The notes beneath the pieces are model-generated. The model was not told where the DNA came from. It did not search any database and saw only the letters and a program-made list of their open reading frames with translations. This document shows positions 1 through 9,728 of a stretch of 64,000 bases of DNA, piece after piece (within the stretch, counting starts at the first letter, position 1; every line of letters begins with the position of its first letter). Where the stretch lies: assembly GCA_017626365.1 (NCBI GenBank), contig JAGAIV010000042.1, positions 1-64,000 of the forward strand. Direction: 5' to 3'. The position numbers and the translations under genes are program-made. This stretch comes from Clostridia bacterium. Its GTDB lineage: Bacteria > Bacillota > Clostridia > TANB77 > CAG-508.

Positions 1-80
1 AAAAATAAAAATAAACAAATAAAAAAAATAAAAATTACATTAAATATTTTTGTAAAAATAAAATTATACATAATTATAAT

Positions 81-119
81 AAAAAGAAGAAAAATAAATA
101 TATTATTTTTCTTCTTTTT
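81..119 (-). terminator. Rho-independent terminator of the activase gene
   Basis: A perfect A/T-rich hairpin with an AAAAGAAGAAAAATA arm and its complement lies just past the stop codon of the large minus-strand gene and is flanked by T/A runs on both sides. It fits a terminator for that gene. Confidence 0.6.
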
Positions 120-124
120 ATTTT

Positions 125-3100
125 TTATTTTTTTATTAATTCAGAACTGCTTTTTGATTTATTTTCTTCTAATATTTTTTCTTTTGATTTTTTTCTTAAT
201 TTTAAATTATCTTTTGCAACAGTCATTAATAATTTAATTCTATTTGTTTGGTTAGTTTCACTTGCTCCTGGATCATAATCAACGGGTGAAATATTTGCTT
301 CTGGATATTTGGAACGTATTGTTTTAATAACACCTTTTCCTACAACATGGTTTGGTAAACAAGCAAATGGTTGTACACAAATAATGTTAGGAATATCATT
401 TTCAATATATTCAATCATTTCAGCTGTTAAAAACCATCCTTCACCAGTTTGATTTCCTATTGATAAAACATCTTGTACTTTATCTTCTAAATGCCAAATA
501 TCACATGGTGGTAAATAATTCTTTTTCGAACTAGCTAAAGCTAATTTTAAATCTTTTTCTAAAACATCAACTAACTTAATGGCAAGTTTCGATATTTTAG
601 ATGATGTTCTATTGATTTTTAATAAATGATTAAATGTAATTTTATGTGTTGCCATAAATTTAACAAATCCCATAAAGTCTGGTAAAATTACTTCTGCACC
701 TTCTTTTTCTAAAAGGTCAGCAACAAAGTTATTTCCAAAAGGATGATATTTAATTAATACTTCTCCAACAATACCTACTTTTGGCTTTAAATTAGAAGTA
801 TCTAATTCTATTTTTTCAAAATCATTTACGATGTCATAAATACTTTGCTTAAATTGTTTTGAATTTCCGTTTTTTAAAATATCCTTACATTTTTCCATCC
901 AAGTATCAAATAAGGCTTTGGTTTCACCTTTATTTACTTCATAAGCTCTATTTTTTGTTAACATTTTTTGAAGTAAATCACCATAAATAATACTGCGAAG
1001 TAATTTTTCCATTAAAGGTAGTGTTAATTTAAATCCTGGGTTTTTTTCCATTCCTACTAAATTAAACGAAATAACAGGAACATTTTCGAAACCAGCATCT
1101 TTTAACGCCTTACGAATAAATCCAATATAATTTGTTGCACGACATCCACCACCAGTTTGAGACATAATTAGAGCAGTTTTATTTACATCATATTTACCAG
1201 ATTCTAATGCTTCTATAAATTGACCTGTCGTTAAAATAGATGGATAACAAGCATCGTTATTAACATATTTTAATCCAACTTCAACAGTATGAGGGGTGCA
1301 GTCTCTTAATAGCTCAACATTGTATCCTTCCGATTTTACAGAATCTGCGATTAATTCAAAATGAATAGGAGCCATCTGAGGTATTAAAATAGTATAATCT
1401 TTTCTCATTTCCTCTGTAAAAGAGACTTTATTTACTTCATAATTTCCACAACAATTATATTCTTTTTTCTTAGCTAAACGTTTTTCCATACTTGCAAGTA
1501 AGGAACGAATACGAATACGAACAGCACCCAAGTTATTAACTTCATCAATTTTAATTAATGTATACATTTTTTCATAACTTGATAAAATTTCTTCTACTTG
1601 GTCTGTTGTAACAGCATCTACACCACATCCAAAAGAATTTAATTGAACAAGTTCTAAATTGTCATGTTTTCCAACAAATTCTGCTGCAGCATACAATCTT
1701 GCATGAAACATCCATTGATCAACAACACGCAAAGGACGTTTTGCTTCAGCTAGATTTGCAATACTATCTTCTGTTAAAACACATAATCCAAGGCTTGTAA
1801 TTAAAGTATCAATACCGTGATTAATTTCGGGATCAACGTGGTATGGACGTCCAGATAAAACAATACCTTTTAAGTTATTTTTTTCCATATATTCTAAAGT
1901 TTCTTGCCCTTTATTATGAATATCTTGTCTTGATTTTTGATATTCTTCTTCTGCCTTTGTTGCTGCTTCTAATAATTCTTTTTTGGTAAAATGATATTCT
2001 TTAAATTCATCTAATTCTAAAATACGTTTTGTCAAATGTTTAGCTTCAAAAGGTAAAAATGGATTTAAGAATTTGATATCATTTTTATTTAGTTCTTCCA
2101 CATTATTTTTTAATACTTCAGAATAAGAAATAACAATTGGACAGTTATAATGATTATCCGCCTTTTCATATTCCTTTCTTGAGTATGGAATACAAGGGTA
2201 GAAAATTGTTTTAATACCAGCATCTAATAAGCTAATAATATGTCCATGTGCAAGTTTTGCAGGATAGCATACAGATTCTGATGGCATAGATTCCATACCT
2301 TTTTCATATGTTTTACGGTTACTTTTTTCAGATAGTACAACACGGAAGCCTAAATTGGTAAAGAAAGTAAACCAAAATGGATAATCTTCATACATATTTA
2401 ATACTCTTGGAATACCAATTGTTCCACGAGGAGCATCCTTTTCTTCTAAAGGAGTATATCCAAAAATTCTTTCAAATTTGTATTTCATTAAGTTTGGTAA
2501 TTTTGTATTATCGGAAGTAATTCCGGCACCACGTTCACAACGGTTTCCAGAAATATGTTTTTTACCATTGCTAAATTTGTTGATGGTAAGTAAACAATGA
2601 TTTTCGCAACCATTACAACGTGTATGAGTAACACTAATATCCAACTTATCTAAATCTTCTAATTTACAAATAGTAGAATGATATTCCATATCAAAATTTG
2701 CTTCATACTGTTCTTTAGCAAGTAGTGCAACACCAAAAGCTCCCATTAATCCAGAAATGTCTGGTCTTACTACATTTTTTCCTACAATTAATTCAAAAGC
2801 ACGAAGAACAGCATCATTATAGAAAGTGCCACCTTGTACAACAATATGTTCTCCTAAGGTCTTGGTATCTCTTACTTTCATAACTTTTTGAATTGCATTT
2901 TTGATAACAGAATAAGAAAGTCCAGCAGAAATATCTCCTACCTCATAACCCTCTTTTTGAGCTTGTTTAATTTTTGAATTCATAAAAACAGTACATCTAG
3001 AACCAAGGTCAACAGGTCGTCTTGATTTAATTGCTTCTTCTACGAACTCTCCTATTGTAAGATTTAAGCTTTTTGCAAAAGTCTCAATAAAAGAACCACA

Positions 3101-4444
3101 ACCTGAAGAACAAGCTTCGTTTAGCATAATATTATCGATTACACCATTTTTAATTCGAATATATTTCATATCTTGTCCACCAATGTCAACAATACTTGTA
3201 ACATCTGGCATAAATTGTTTTGCTGCTGTGTAATGAGCAATGGTTTCAATTTCATTTAAATCAACATTTAATGCAGTCTGAATTAATTTTTCACCATAAC
3301 CTGTTACACCGCTATAACGAATATTAGCACCTTCTGGTAGAACAGCATATAATTGTTTTAACATTTTAATAACACTATTTAAAGGATTACCTTCATTGCT
3401 TCCATATAAAGAATAAAGTAATTTTCCATCACGGTCAATTAGTACTAATTTAGTTGTAGTAGAACCAGCATCAATACCAATAAAACAATCACCTTTGTAA
3501 TTTGCAAGGTCAGCTTTTTCAACCTTATCTCTTTCGTGTCTTTTCTTAAATTCATCATATTCTGCATCGATGGTAAATAATGGTTTTAAAGGCTGAGTTG
3601 TGGTATCACGAGAAATACGTAATACTTCAATTTTACTCTTTAACTTTTCTACTGAAATAGGTGTAGCTTCAACAGAATCTAATGCAGCACCTTTTGCAAC
3701 CAATAAATGAGCTTCTTCCGGAATAATCGTTGTTTCAGGAGTAAGGTGTAAAGTCTCAATAAAACGATTTCTTAATTCTGATAAGTAGTTTAAAGGACCA
3801 CCTAAAAAAGCAACGGTTCCACGAATTGGTCTACCGCAAGCAAGTCCACTAATCGTTTGATTAACAACTGCTTGAAAAATAGAAGCAGCAATATCTTCTT
3901 TTGCAGCACCTTCATTTAATAAAGGTTGAATATCGGTTTTTGCAAAAACACCACAACGAGAGGCGATTGGATAAATGGTTTGATAATGTTTAGCAAGTTC
4001 ATTTAATCCTTCCGTATCTGTATTTAATAAAGAAGCCATTTGGTCAATAAAAGCACCAGTACCACCAGCACAAGTACCATTCATACGTTGTTCCATAAAC
4101 TGGTCAAAATAAATAATTTTAGCATCTTCTCCACCAAGTTCAATTACGACATCTGTTTCAGGAATATATTTTTCAACCGCTCTTTTACAAGAAACAACTT
4201 CTTGAATAAAAGGAAGTTCCAAAAAGTTTGCAGCACTCATGGCACCTGAACCCGTAAGAGCAACTGTAAATTCGTAATCTTTATATTTACCAGTAAGTTC
4301 TGTTAAAACATCACAAACTGTATTTTTCGTATCGGAAAAATGCCTTCTATAAGACATATCAATTGTATTTAAATTTTCGTCCATAACAACAACTTTAACA
4401 GTTGTAGAACCAACATCTAAACCAACATGAAGTAAATCACTCAT
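125..4444 (-). CDS. Acyl-CoA dehydratase activase-related protein (BadF/BcrA/HgdC-type ATPase fused to HgdB-like domain)
   Basis: The 1439-residue product has two consecutive ASKHA ATPase modules. Phosphate-binding motifs GLDVGSTTVKVV (from residue 8) and GIDAGSTTTKLV (near 320) mark the two copies, and each carries a cysteine cluster, CAGGTGAF and CSSGCGSF, of the kind that holds the bridging [4Fe-4S] cluster in HgdC-type activases. The C-terminal half resembles the DUF2229/HgdB-like region and has many cysteines. The family's established members use ATP hydrolysis to inject an electron into 2-hydroxyacyl-CoA dehydratases or benzoyl-CoA reductases; the role of these giant fused versions is not established. 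RBS GGAGGATAG precedes the ATG. It is a single-gene unit ending in a terminator. There is no in-frame CGG in the whole gene. Family assignment is confident; substrate unknown. Confidence 0.9.
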   Translation of the reverse strand: MSDLLHVGLDVGSTTVKVVVMDENLNTIDMSYRRHFSDTKNTVCDVLTELTGKYKDYEFTVALTGSGAMSAANFLELPFIQEVVSCKRAVEKYIPETDVVIELGGEDAKIIYFDQFMEQRMNGTCAGGTGAFIDQMASLLNTDTEGLNELAKHYQTIYPIASRCGVFAKTDIQPLLNEGAAKEDIAASIFQAVVNQTISGLACGRPIRGTVAFLGGPLNYLSELRNRFIETLHLTPETTIIPEEAHLLVAKGAALDSVEATPISVEKLKSKIEVLRISRDTTTQPLKPLFTIDAEYDEFKKRHERDKVEKADLANYKGDCFIGIDAGSTTTKLVLIDRDGKLLYSLYGSNEGNPLNSVIKMLKQLYAVLPEGANIRYSGVTGYGEKLIQTALNVDLNEIETIAHYTAAKQFMPDVTSIVDIGGQDMKYIRIKNGVIDNIMLNEACSSGCGSFIETFAKSLNLTIGEFVEEAIKSRRPVDLGSRCTVFMNSKIKQAQKEGYEVGDISAGLSYSVIKNAIQKVMKVRDTKTLGEHIVVQGGTFYNDAVLRAFELIVGKNVVRPDISGLMGAFGVALLAKEQYEANFDMEYHSTICKLEDLDKLDISVTHTRCNGCENHCLLTINKFSNGKKHISGNRCERGAGITSDNTKLPNLMKYKFERIFGYTPLEEKDAPRGTIGIPRVLNMYEDYPFWFTFFTNLGFRVVLSEKSNRKTYEKGMESMPSESVCYPAKLAHGHIISLLDAGIKTIFYPCIPYSRKEYEKADNHYNCPIVISYSEVLKNNVEELNKNDIKFLNPFLPFEAKHLTKRILELDEFKEYHFTKKELLEAATKAEEEYQKSRQDIHNKGQETLEYMEKNNLKGIVLSGRPYHVDPEINHGIDTLITSLGLCVLTEDSIANLAEAKRPLRVVDQWMFHARLYAAAEFVGKHDNLELVQLNSFGCGVDAVTTDQVEEILSSYEKMYTLIKIDEVNNLGAVRIRIRSLLASMEKRLAKKKEYNCCGNYEVNKVSFTEEMRKDYTILIPQMAPIHFELIADSVKSEGYNVELLRDCTPHTVEVGLKYVNNDACYPSILTTGQFIEALESGKYDVNKTALIMSQTGGGCRATNYIGFIRKALKDAGFENVPVISFNLVGMEKNPGFKLTLPLMEKLLRSIIYGDLLQKMLTKNRAYEVNKGETKALFDTWMEKCKDILKNGNSKQFKQSIYDIVNDFEKIELDTSNLKPKVGIVGEVLIKYHPFGNNFVADLLEKEGAEVILPDFMGFVKFMATHKITFNHLLKINRTSSKISKLAIKLVDVLEKDLKLALASSKKNYLPPCDIWHLEDKVQDVLSIGNQTGEGWFLTAEMIEYIENDIPNIICVQPFACLPNHVVGKGVIKTIRSKYPEANISPVDYDPGASETNQTNRIKLLMTVAKDNLKLRKKSKEKILEENKSKSSSELIKK

Positions 4445-4692
4445 AATCTTCTATCCTCCTTATTTGCGTAAGCAAAAATCAAAATATATTGTATACTTAA
4501 AAAGGATATTTGTCAAATATAAAAAAATGTAAAAATATTACAAATATAGCGGTTTTTAAGGAAATATGTGAAATGTAAGTGAATTATAAAAATTGAAATA
4601 AAATTATTGAAAGAGAAAAACAATAAATGATAAAATAAATGAGAGGATCGCAAATGATTCAATTTAAGATGTAATAAAAAGAGGTAGTGAAT

Positions 4693-5262
4693 ATGAAATT
4701 AACTAAAAAGCAAAAGAAACAAATAGTAAAATATGGTTTAGCAATTATTATTATAACAATAGGACTTATTACTGGAAGCATCAAAAAGGAAGAAATATTA
4801 AACATTTTTCAAAATGAAACAACAGTACAAACAGAACAAACTAAAGAAATCGAAGGAAAATATTTAATACTAGAAGTAGTAGATGGTGATACCTATAAAA
4901 TTCAATATAATGGAAAAGAAGAAAAAGTAAGATTAATTGGAGTTGATACACCAGAAAGTGTACATCAAGATAAAAGCAAAAATACAGAGTATGGAAAACA
5001 AGCATCTAACTATGTAAAAGAACTAATTGAAAATAAATATGTATCATTAGAATTTGATGTATCACAAACTGATAAATACGGAAGATTGCTTGCCTATGTT
5101 TATTTAGAAGATGGAGAAATGCTAAATGAAAAATTATTAAAAGAAGGATATGCCAAAACTGCAACATATGCACCAAATGTAAAATATGTAGACCAATTTA
5201 AAGTTTTGCAAGAAGAGGCAAGAAACAACAAAGTTGGATTTTGGAAAGAAGATGTATTTTAA
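4693..5262 (+). CDS. Thermonuclease (SNase-like) family protein, membrane-anchored or secreted
   Basis: A 189-residue protein with a lysine-rich start and one hydrophobic segment (about residues 12-28), followed by an OB-fold SNase domain. It contains the family signatures VVDGDTYKI, RLIGVDTPE (catalytic Arg/Asp region) and YGRLLAYVY (second catalytic Arg), with LLKEGYAKT near the end. The ATG at 4693 is chosen because AGAGGTAG lies 6-8 bases upstream; an upstream GTG in frame is less well placed. Staphylococcal nuclease-type enzymes hydrolyse DNA and RNA with Ca2+. It is probably extracellular and membrane-tethered, as no clear cleavage site is visible. It lies just upstream of the GerMN gene on the same strand. 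Confidence 0.9.
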   Translation: MKLTKKQKKQIVKYGLAIIIITIGLITGSIKKEEILNIFQNETTVQTEQTKEIEGKYLILEVVDGDTYKIQYNGKEEKVRLIGVDTPESVHQDKSKNTEYGKQASNYVKELIENKYVSLEFDVSQTDKYGRLLAYVYLEDGEMLNEKLLKEGYAKTATYAPNVKYVDQFKVLQEEARNNKVGFWKEDVF

Positions 5263-5317
5263 TAGTTCTAAAAATAACTTGTCTAACATAAGAATTAAAA
5301 AACAGGAGGGATAAGTT

Positions 5318-5891
5318 ATGAAAAACAAAAAAGCTATTATAATACTATTAGTGATTATTCTTATGTTAGCAGGGATAGGATATTATATTTATACCAAAGT
5401 AGAAATATCGAAAAATGAACAAGAGATGATAGAATATACACCAGAAGAGGAAATAACACGGTGAACAATTAAGACAAACCATGATATCGTTATATTTTAC
5501 AAATAAAGACACTAACACATTAGTTCCAGAAGCAAGGAACATTGATGTAAAAGAACTGACAAAGGAACCATATAAAACATTGATGAATCTATTAATAGAA
5601 GGGCCAAAAAATGAAAAGCTAGAAAGAACAATACCAGATGAAACTAAAATTAATAAAATAGAGCTAAAAGAAAATATATTATGGATTGATTTATCAAAAG
5701 AATTTATAGAAAACCAAAAAGCTGGAGTAGAAGTAGAATCAAGAACAATTTATTCTATTGTAAATACCATGACTCAGCTAAATGAAGTAGAAGCGGTTAA
5801 ATTTGTTATTGATGGAAAAGAAGATTGTGCATTTTCCGATAATGCCATTTCACTAAAAGATACATTTGTACCAAAAGAAGATCTTACTTAA
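5318..5891 (+). CDS. GerMN-domain lipoprotein/membrane protein, read through a CGG +1 recoding site
   Basis: The product is 190 residues if the C at 5459 is skipped. Residues 1-26 form a basic N-terminus plus one transmembrane segment; residues about 55-180 form a GerMN domain (QLRQTMISLYFTNK, LMNLLIEGP, ENILWIDLSKEF). GerMN domains occur in spore germination and sporulation proteins and in LpqB. The RBS AGGAGGG (5304-5310) and ATG 5318 belong to the first reading frame, while almost the whole domain is in the +1 frame. The only break is ACA CGG TGA, which becomes ACA-(C)-GGT-GAA = Thr-Gly-Glu. The first frame would stop immediately after the CGG, so an uncorrected product would be a 48-residue membrane stub. 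A promoter-less 50-base gap separates it from the nuclease gene, so co-transcription is likely. Confidence 0.85.
5459..5461 (+). other. CGG(T) +1 recoding site 1 (GerMN gene, Gly48)
   Basis: An in-frame CGG follows ACA. Skipping the C gives GGT (Gly) and restores the frame that runs unbroken to 5891. The zero frame reads TGA directly after the CGG. Confidence 0.88.
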
Positions 5892-6054
5892 AGAAGCAAT
5901 AAAACTTAAAGCACTTTAAAGCTTTTGAGCAATTACACAAAAAATTTTCTACTTGATTAAGAGAACAAAAAATGTTCTCTTTTTTTTGTACTAAATTAAA
6001 ATTTGGTCTATTGCAATTATTACAACAATTTTTTCTGCAGACATATCGTTTCAT
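5884..6054 (-). CDS. Possible small cysteine-rich protein
   Basis: A 56-residue reading frame on the minus strand with an AAAGGTGGT ribosome-binding site about 6 bases before its ATG. It has ten cysteines, including pairs of the kind CCxxC, and is basic. I do not recognise a family. Its 3' end overlaps the end of the GerMN gene by 8 bases and its middle coincides with a hairpin that would terminate the GerMN transcript, which weakens the case. The start signal and cysteine content are the only support. Confidence 0.3.
   Translation of the reverse strand: MKRYVCRKNCCNNCNRPNFNLVQKKENIFCSLNQVENFLCNCSKALKCFKFYCFFK
5961..5987 (+). terminator. Terminator after the GerMN gene
   Basis: Stem GAGAACA/TGTTCTC with an AAAAA loop is followed by eight T residues, which is a standard intrinsic terminator for the nuclease-GerMN transcript. 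Confidence 0.8.
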
Positions 6055-6124
6055 AAAATACCACCTTTGCATAAAATCATAATTTATTATATAATATGAC
6101 AAGTAAAAGAAATGGTGAGGGATT

Positions 6125-6859
6125 ATGGAGAAAGAAGAAAGAATTGATGATTTACAATATAAAGGACTAAAAATAATTCAAAATACAAATGGATTTTGCT
6201 TTGGAATTGATAGTATACTCTTATCGAACTTTGCAAGTGAAATAAAAAAAGATAGCAAAGTAATTGATTTAGGAACAGGAACAGGAATTATAGGAATATT
6301 ATTATGTGCAAAAACCAAAATTTCGAAAATGGTGGGAGTTGAAATTCAAGAAGAAGTATATAAAATGGCAAAAAGAAGCATAGAATTAAATCATTTAGAA
6401 AATAAATTTAAAATGATAAATGCTAATATCAAAGAATTAGAAAACAAACTAGAAATGGGGACATTCGATGCAGTTGTTACTAATCCACCATATAAGAAAA
6501 ACAACACAGGACTTCAAAATGAAAACGAAAAAAAGCTAATTTCAAGACATGAAATAACAGCGAATTTAGAAGATTTTATTAAAATAGCAGCAAAGCTTTT
6601 AAAAGATAAAAAAGACTTTTATATAGTGCATCGTCCAGATAGACTAGTAGATATCATAGAACTATTAAGAAAATACAAACTAGAACCAAAAAAACTACAA
6701 CTTGTTTATCCAAAACCCCAAAAAGAGCCAAACTTATTACTAATAAAAGCAACGAAAAATGCAAAACCATTTTTAAAAATGGAAAAACCATTATATGTTT
6801 ATAAAGAAAATGGAGAATATACAGATGAAATATTAAAAATATATGGAAAGGAGAACTAA
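6125..6859 (+). CDS. tRNA1(Val) (adenine(37)-N6)-methyltransferase family protein
   Basis: A 244-residue Rossmann-fold SAM-dependent methyltransferase. Motif I is VIDLGTGTGIIGILL (residues about 45-59), the acidic end of strand 2 is VGVEIQ, and the catalytic motif NPPY (VVTNPPYKK, about 121-129) is that of N6-adenine methyltransferases. The TrmN6/YfiC family methylates A37 of tRNA-Val in E. coli; Firmicutes homologues are often annotated the same way or only as methyltransferases. RBS GGTGAGGG sits before ATG 6125. The stop codon abuts the ATG of rsmI, so the two are translationally coupled. This pairing is common in Firmicutes. The exact RNA target is inferred. Confidence 0.85.
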   Translation: MEKEERIDDLQYKGLKIIQNTNGFCFGIDSILLSNFASEIKKDSKVIDLGTGTGIIGILLCAKTKISKMVGVEIQEEVYKMAKRSIELNHLENKFKMINANIKELENKLEMGTFDAVVTNPPYKKNNTGLQNENEKKLISRHEITANLEDFIKIAAKLLKDKKDFYIVHRPDRLVDIIELLRKYKLEPKKLQLVYPKPQKEPNLLLIKATKNAKPFLKMEKPLYVYKENGEYTDEILKIYGKEN

Positions 6860-7696
6860 ATGAGTGGAATATTATATATTGTTGCAACGCCAATTGGTAA
6901 TTTAGAAGATATTACTCTAAGAGCAATTCGTATATTAAAAGAAGTAGATATAATAGCAGCAGAAGATACAAGACATACATTAAAATTGCTAAATCATTTA
7001 GAAATTACAAAGCCAATGATTAGTTACCATAGGCACAATGAAGAAATAAAAACAGATGAATTAATTCATCAATTATTAGAAGGAAAAAATATAGCATTAG
7101 TTTCCGATGCAGGAACCCCTGTTATATCAGACCCAGGAGAAGAAATTGTAAAAGTAGCGTTAGAACAAGATATCAAAGTAACTCCAATTCCAGGACCATG
7201 TGCATTAATTACAGCTCTAATTGCTTCCGGAATTGATGCAAAAGAATTTGCATTTTTAGGATTTTTACCATTAAATAAGAAAAATAGAAAAGAAAAATTA
7301 ATCCAAATAGAAAAACAAGAAATAACAAGTATATTATACGAAGCACCTCATAAGTTAATGCAAACATTAGAAGATCTAGTAGATATCACAAAGCAAAGAA
7401 AAATTGTACTAGCAAGAGAACTTACTAAAATTCATGAAGAATGCATATATGGAACAGCAGAAGAATTATTAAATAAAATAAAAGAACCCAAAGGTGAATA
7501 TGTAATAATAATAGAAAAAAATGAAAAAACAGAAATTCAAGAAGAAAAAGAAATGTTAAGCAAACTAACATTTGAAGAACATTATCATTACTATGAGAAA
7601 ATAGGATTAAATAAAAAAGAAATTATAAAGCAAATAGCAAAAGATAGAAATGTAAATAAAAATGAAATATATCAAAAATTTATAAATAAAGCGTAA
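6860..7696 (+). CDS. rsmI: 16S rRNA (cytidine(1402)-2'-O)-methyltransferase
   Basis: A 278-residue tetrapyrrole-methylase-fold protein. It has the RsmI signatures LYIVATPIGNLEDITLRA (residues 4-21), AAEDTRHT, SDAGTPVISDPG (about 81-92) and PGPCALITALIASG. RsmI makes the 2'-O-methyl group of m4Cm1402 in the 16S rRNA decoding centre. The extended C-terminal tail matches the usual length (about 280 residues). The start ATG is directly at the stop of the preceding methyltransferase gene, with the RBS AAAGGAG inside that gene's end. A bidirectional terminator follows. Confidence 0.95.
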   Translation: MSGILYIVATPIGNLEDITLRAIRILKEVDIIAAEDTRHTLKLLNHLEITKPMISYHRHNEEIKTDELIHQLLEGKNIALVSDAGTPVISDPGEEIVKVALEQDIKVTPIPGPCALITALIASGIDAKEFAFLGFLPLNKKNRKEKLIQIEKQEITSILYEAPHKLMQTLEDLVDITKQRKIVLARELTKIHEECIYGTAEELLNKIKEPKGEYVIIIEKNEKTEIQEEKEMLSKLTFEEHYHYYEKIGLNKKEIIKQIAKDRNVNKNEIYQKFINKA

Positions 7697-7714
7697 TCGA
7701 TTGATTACGCTTTT
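7690..7714. terminator. Bidirectional terminator between rsmI and the AbrB-type gene
   Basis: AAGCGTAATC/GATTACGCTT forms a perfect hairpin with A and T runs on either side, placed between two convergent genes. Confidence 0.8.
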
Positions 7715-7719
7715 AATCA

Positions 7720-7974
7720 CTATACATTTTCAGTTAATTTATTAATTTTTTCAGCACACTTTGTGCAAACTAATTTATCATTATAAGAAACTAATTTTTT
7801 AGTAGCTCCACAAAAGATACAATTTGGTTCGTATTTTTTTAAAACAATTGAAGAACCATCTACAAAAATTTCGAGAGGATCTTTTTCATTAATTCCAAAT
7901 TTATTTCTAAGTTCAATAGGTATAACAACTCTTCCTAGTTCATCTACTCTTCTTATAATTCCAGTTGACTTCAT
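7720..7974 (-). CDS. AbrB/SpoVT-like transition-state regulator with C-terminal zinc ribbon
   Basis: An 84-residue protein. Residues 1-50 form a swapped-hairpin AbrB DNA-binding domain (STGIIRRVDELGRVVIPIEL, start of AbrB, Abh and SpoVT proteins). Residues about 53-78 hold CIFCGA and CTKCAEKI, a CxxC-CxxC pair that probably binds zinc in place of the usual regulatory domain. The ATG at 7974 is chosen because AGGAGGG lies 6 bases upstream; a longer frame exists but has no start signal. AbrB-type proteins control stationary-phase and sporulation genes. The zinc ribbon variant is common in Clostridia. Targets cannot be told from here. Confidence 0.9.
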   Translation of the reverse strand: MKSTGIIRRVDELGRVVIPIELRNKFGINEKDPLEIFVDGSSIVLKKYEPNCIFCGATKKLVSYNDKLVCTKCAEKINKLTENV

Positions 7975-8185
7975 AATATCCCTCCTTTTAAACAAATAAC
8001 AAAATTCGACAATTTCCTTATAACATAATATCTTAAAAAGAATAGAATTGTCAATAAAAACAAAACAAAACAGGAAAAAATTAGGAAAAATGGAAAACAT
8101 TGAAAATCAATAGCTACTAGATATAAACAAAGTTCTTTTTTATAAAAAGTAGCATAAAATAGTTAAAAAAATGAGGAGAAAAACA

Positions 8186-8761
8186 TTGTTAAATATTATA
8201 TGGCCAATTTTTATTATCATTTCCTATTTATATGCCATTTGCGTAGGAAATGTATCGGAAATTAATCAATCTATTTTTGAATCTAGCAAAAGTGCAGTAG
8301 ATTTAAGTATTACTTTTTTAGGAACTATGTGTCTATGGACTGGAATCATGCGAATTGCCCAAAAAACCAGTCTAACAACCCAATTAACCAATTTATTAAA
8401 ACCGATTATGAAAATACTATTTCCAGATATAAAAAGAGAAGATATAGCATATAAAGAAATAACAATGAACATAGTAGCCAATATCTTAGGATTAGGAAAT
8501 GCAGCAACACCACTCGGATTAAAAGCAATGAAAACAATGCAAAAAACAAATCCTAAGAAAGATACACTAACGAATTCTATGGCAATGTTTATTATCATCA
8601 ATACAGCATCCATTCAAATTATACCAACTACCGTAATTGCCATACGAAGTTCCTTGGGTTCTAACAATCCAACATCTATTATACTTCCTGTATGGATTGC
8701 AACCATTTGCGCAGCAGTAGCAGGAACTGTCAGTGCAAAAATATTAATGAAAAAATATTAG
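8186..8761 (+). CDS. spmA: Spore maturation protein A
   Basis: A 191-residue membrane protein of the nucleoside-recognition (Gate) family with about five hydrophobic segments and the conserved LGLGNAATPLGLKAM and IIINTASIQIIPTT stretches. SpmA and SpmB are needed for spore-core dehydration in Bacillus subtilis. I choose the TTG at 8186 because GAGGAG ends 7 bases before it; an ATG at 8171 overlaps that RBS. The product then begins MLNIIW, as in other SpmA proteins. The gene is 9 bases from spmB. Confidence 0.93.
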   Translation: MLNIIWPIFIIISYLYAICVGNVSEINQSIFESSKSAVDLSITFLGTMCLWTGIMRIAQKTSLTTQLTNLLKPIMKILFPDIKREDIAYKEITMNIVANILGLGNAATPLGLKAMKTMQKTNPKKDTLTNSMAMFIIINTASIQIIPTTVIAIRSSLGSNNPTSIILPVWIATICAAVAGTVSAKILMKKY

Positions 8762-8770
8762 GAGATTAGT

Positions 8771-9298
8771 ATGAATATCATAAATTATTTATCTAACATG
8801 GCAGTTCCAATGGTAATATTATTTATTATTATATATGGTGTTATAGAAAAAAATAAAGTATATGATACTTTTATAGAAGGAGCAAAAGAAGGAATACAAG
8901 TTGTTGTTAATATATTTCCAACTTTAATTGGAATATTCTTAGCAGTAGGAGCATTAAGAAGTTCTGGTTTAGTGGAATTAATTATTAACATTTTAAAACC
9001 GATTCTTCAAATATTTGAAATACCAGCGGAAATTATGCCACTTGCTTTATTAAGACCAATATCAGGAAGTGCTTCAATGGCAGTAGCTACTGACATTATT
9101 TCAAAACATGGAGCAGATAGCGTAATAGGATTAATTGCCTCTACTATTATGGGATCAACAGAAACTACTTTTTATACAATTGCTTTATATACAAGTGCTG
9201 TTGGAATAAAAAAAACACGTTTTGTATTAATATCGGCATTAATTGCAGATATTACTGGAATGCTTGTTTCTGTTGCAATTTGTCGTTTTATGTCGTAA
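8771..9298 (+). CDS. spmB: Spore maturation protein B
   Basis: A 175-residue membrane protein of the same Gate family as SpmA, with the characteristic GSTETTFYTIALY motif near residue 125 and LRPISGSASMAVATDI before it. RBS AGGAG precedes ATG 8771. It forms an operon with spmA and acts with it in the forespore membrane to produce dehydrated, heat-resistant spores (established for the family). Confidence 0.95.
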   Translation: MNIINYLSNMAVPMVILFIIIYGVIEKNKVYDTFIEGAKEGIQVVVNIFPTLIGIFLAVGALRSSGLVELIINILKPILQIFEIPAEIMPLALLRPISGSASMAVATDIISKHGADSVIGLIASTIMGSTETTFYTIALYTSAVGIKKTRFVLISALIADITGMLVSVAICRFMS

Positions 9299-9306
9299 TT
9301 TTTTTG

Positions 9307-9335
9307 TTGACATATGTGGAAAAAAGTGGTAATAT
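9307..9335 (+). promoter_or_regulatory. Strong sigma-A-type promoter
   Basis: TTGACA, 17 bases, TAATAT. No protein-coding gene with a good start follows on the plus strand, so the transcript may be a non-coding RNA running into the 9.4-9.7 kb region. Confidence 0.5.
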
Positions 9336-9728
9336 AAAAAAGTATTAAGTCAGCAGAATATATTCAATTTGATTTAATTTATAACTCAAAAATTTTTCTA
9401 TCAGAAAAATATCTTAAGAATTCTTAAAAAATCCAGAGAAAGTAGAATTAAATAAAAACTACAAAATAAGATAATTATTATCTTATTATTCTATTAATGT
9501 CATTAAACTTGTAGGGGATATTATAATATAATTTGTAAAAACATCTCTCAACAAATAATAGCCCAAAACATTTCATTTAATCACAATAAAAGGTTCCTAA
9601 AATGTTTCAAACTCCCAATTGTACGGAAAAATTTTAAAAATCCCCAAAAAAGAAAATATCCCCTACACCCCCAAAAAAGAATATATATATATTTATTTAT
9701 TTCAATATTAAAGTGCTTTAATTCTAGC
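9336..9728. other. Intergenic region with a possible non-coding RNA
   Basis: About 390 bases without a supportable gene. A 13-base inverted repeat, TGTAGGGGATATT (9511-9523) and its complement (9656-9668), would bring the ends of a 160-base stretch together, and AAACATT/AATGTTT forms an inner hairpin at about 9566-9605. Together with the promoter at 9307 this suggests a structured transcript, but I recognise no RNA family. Confidence 0.35.
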
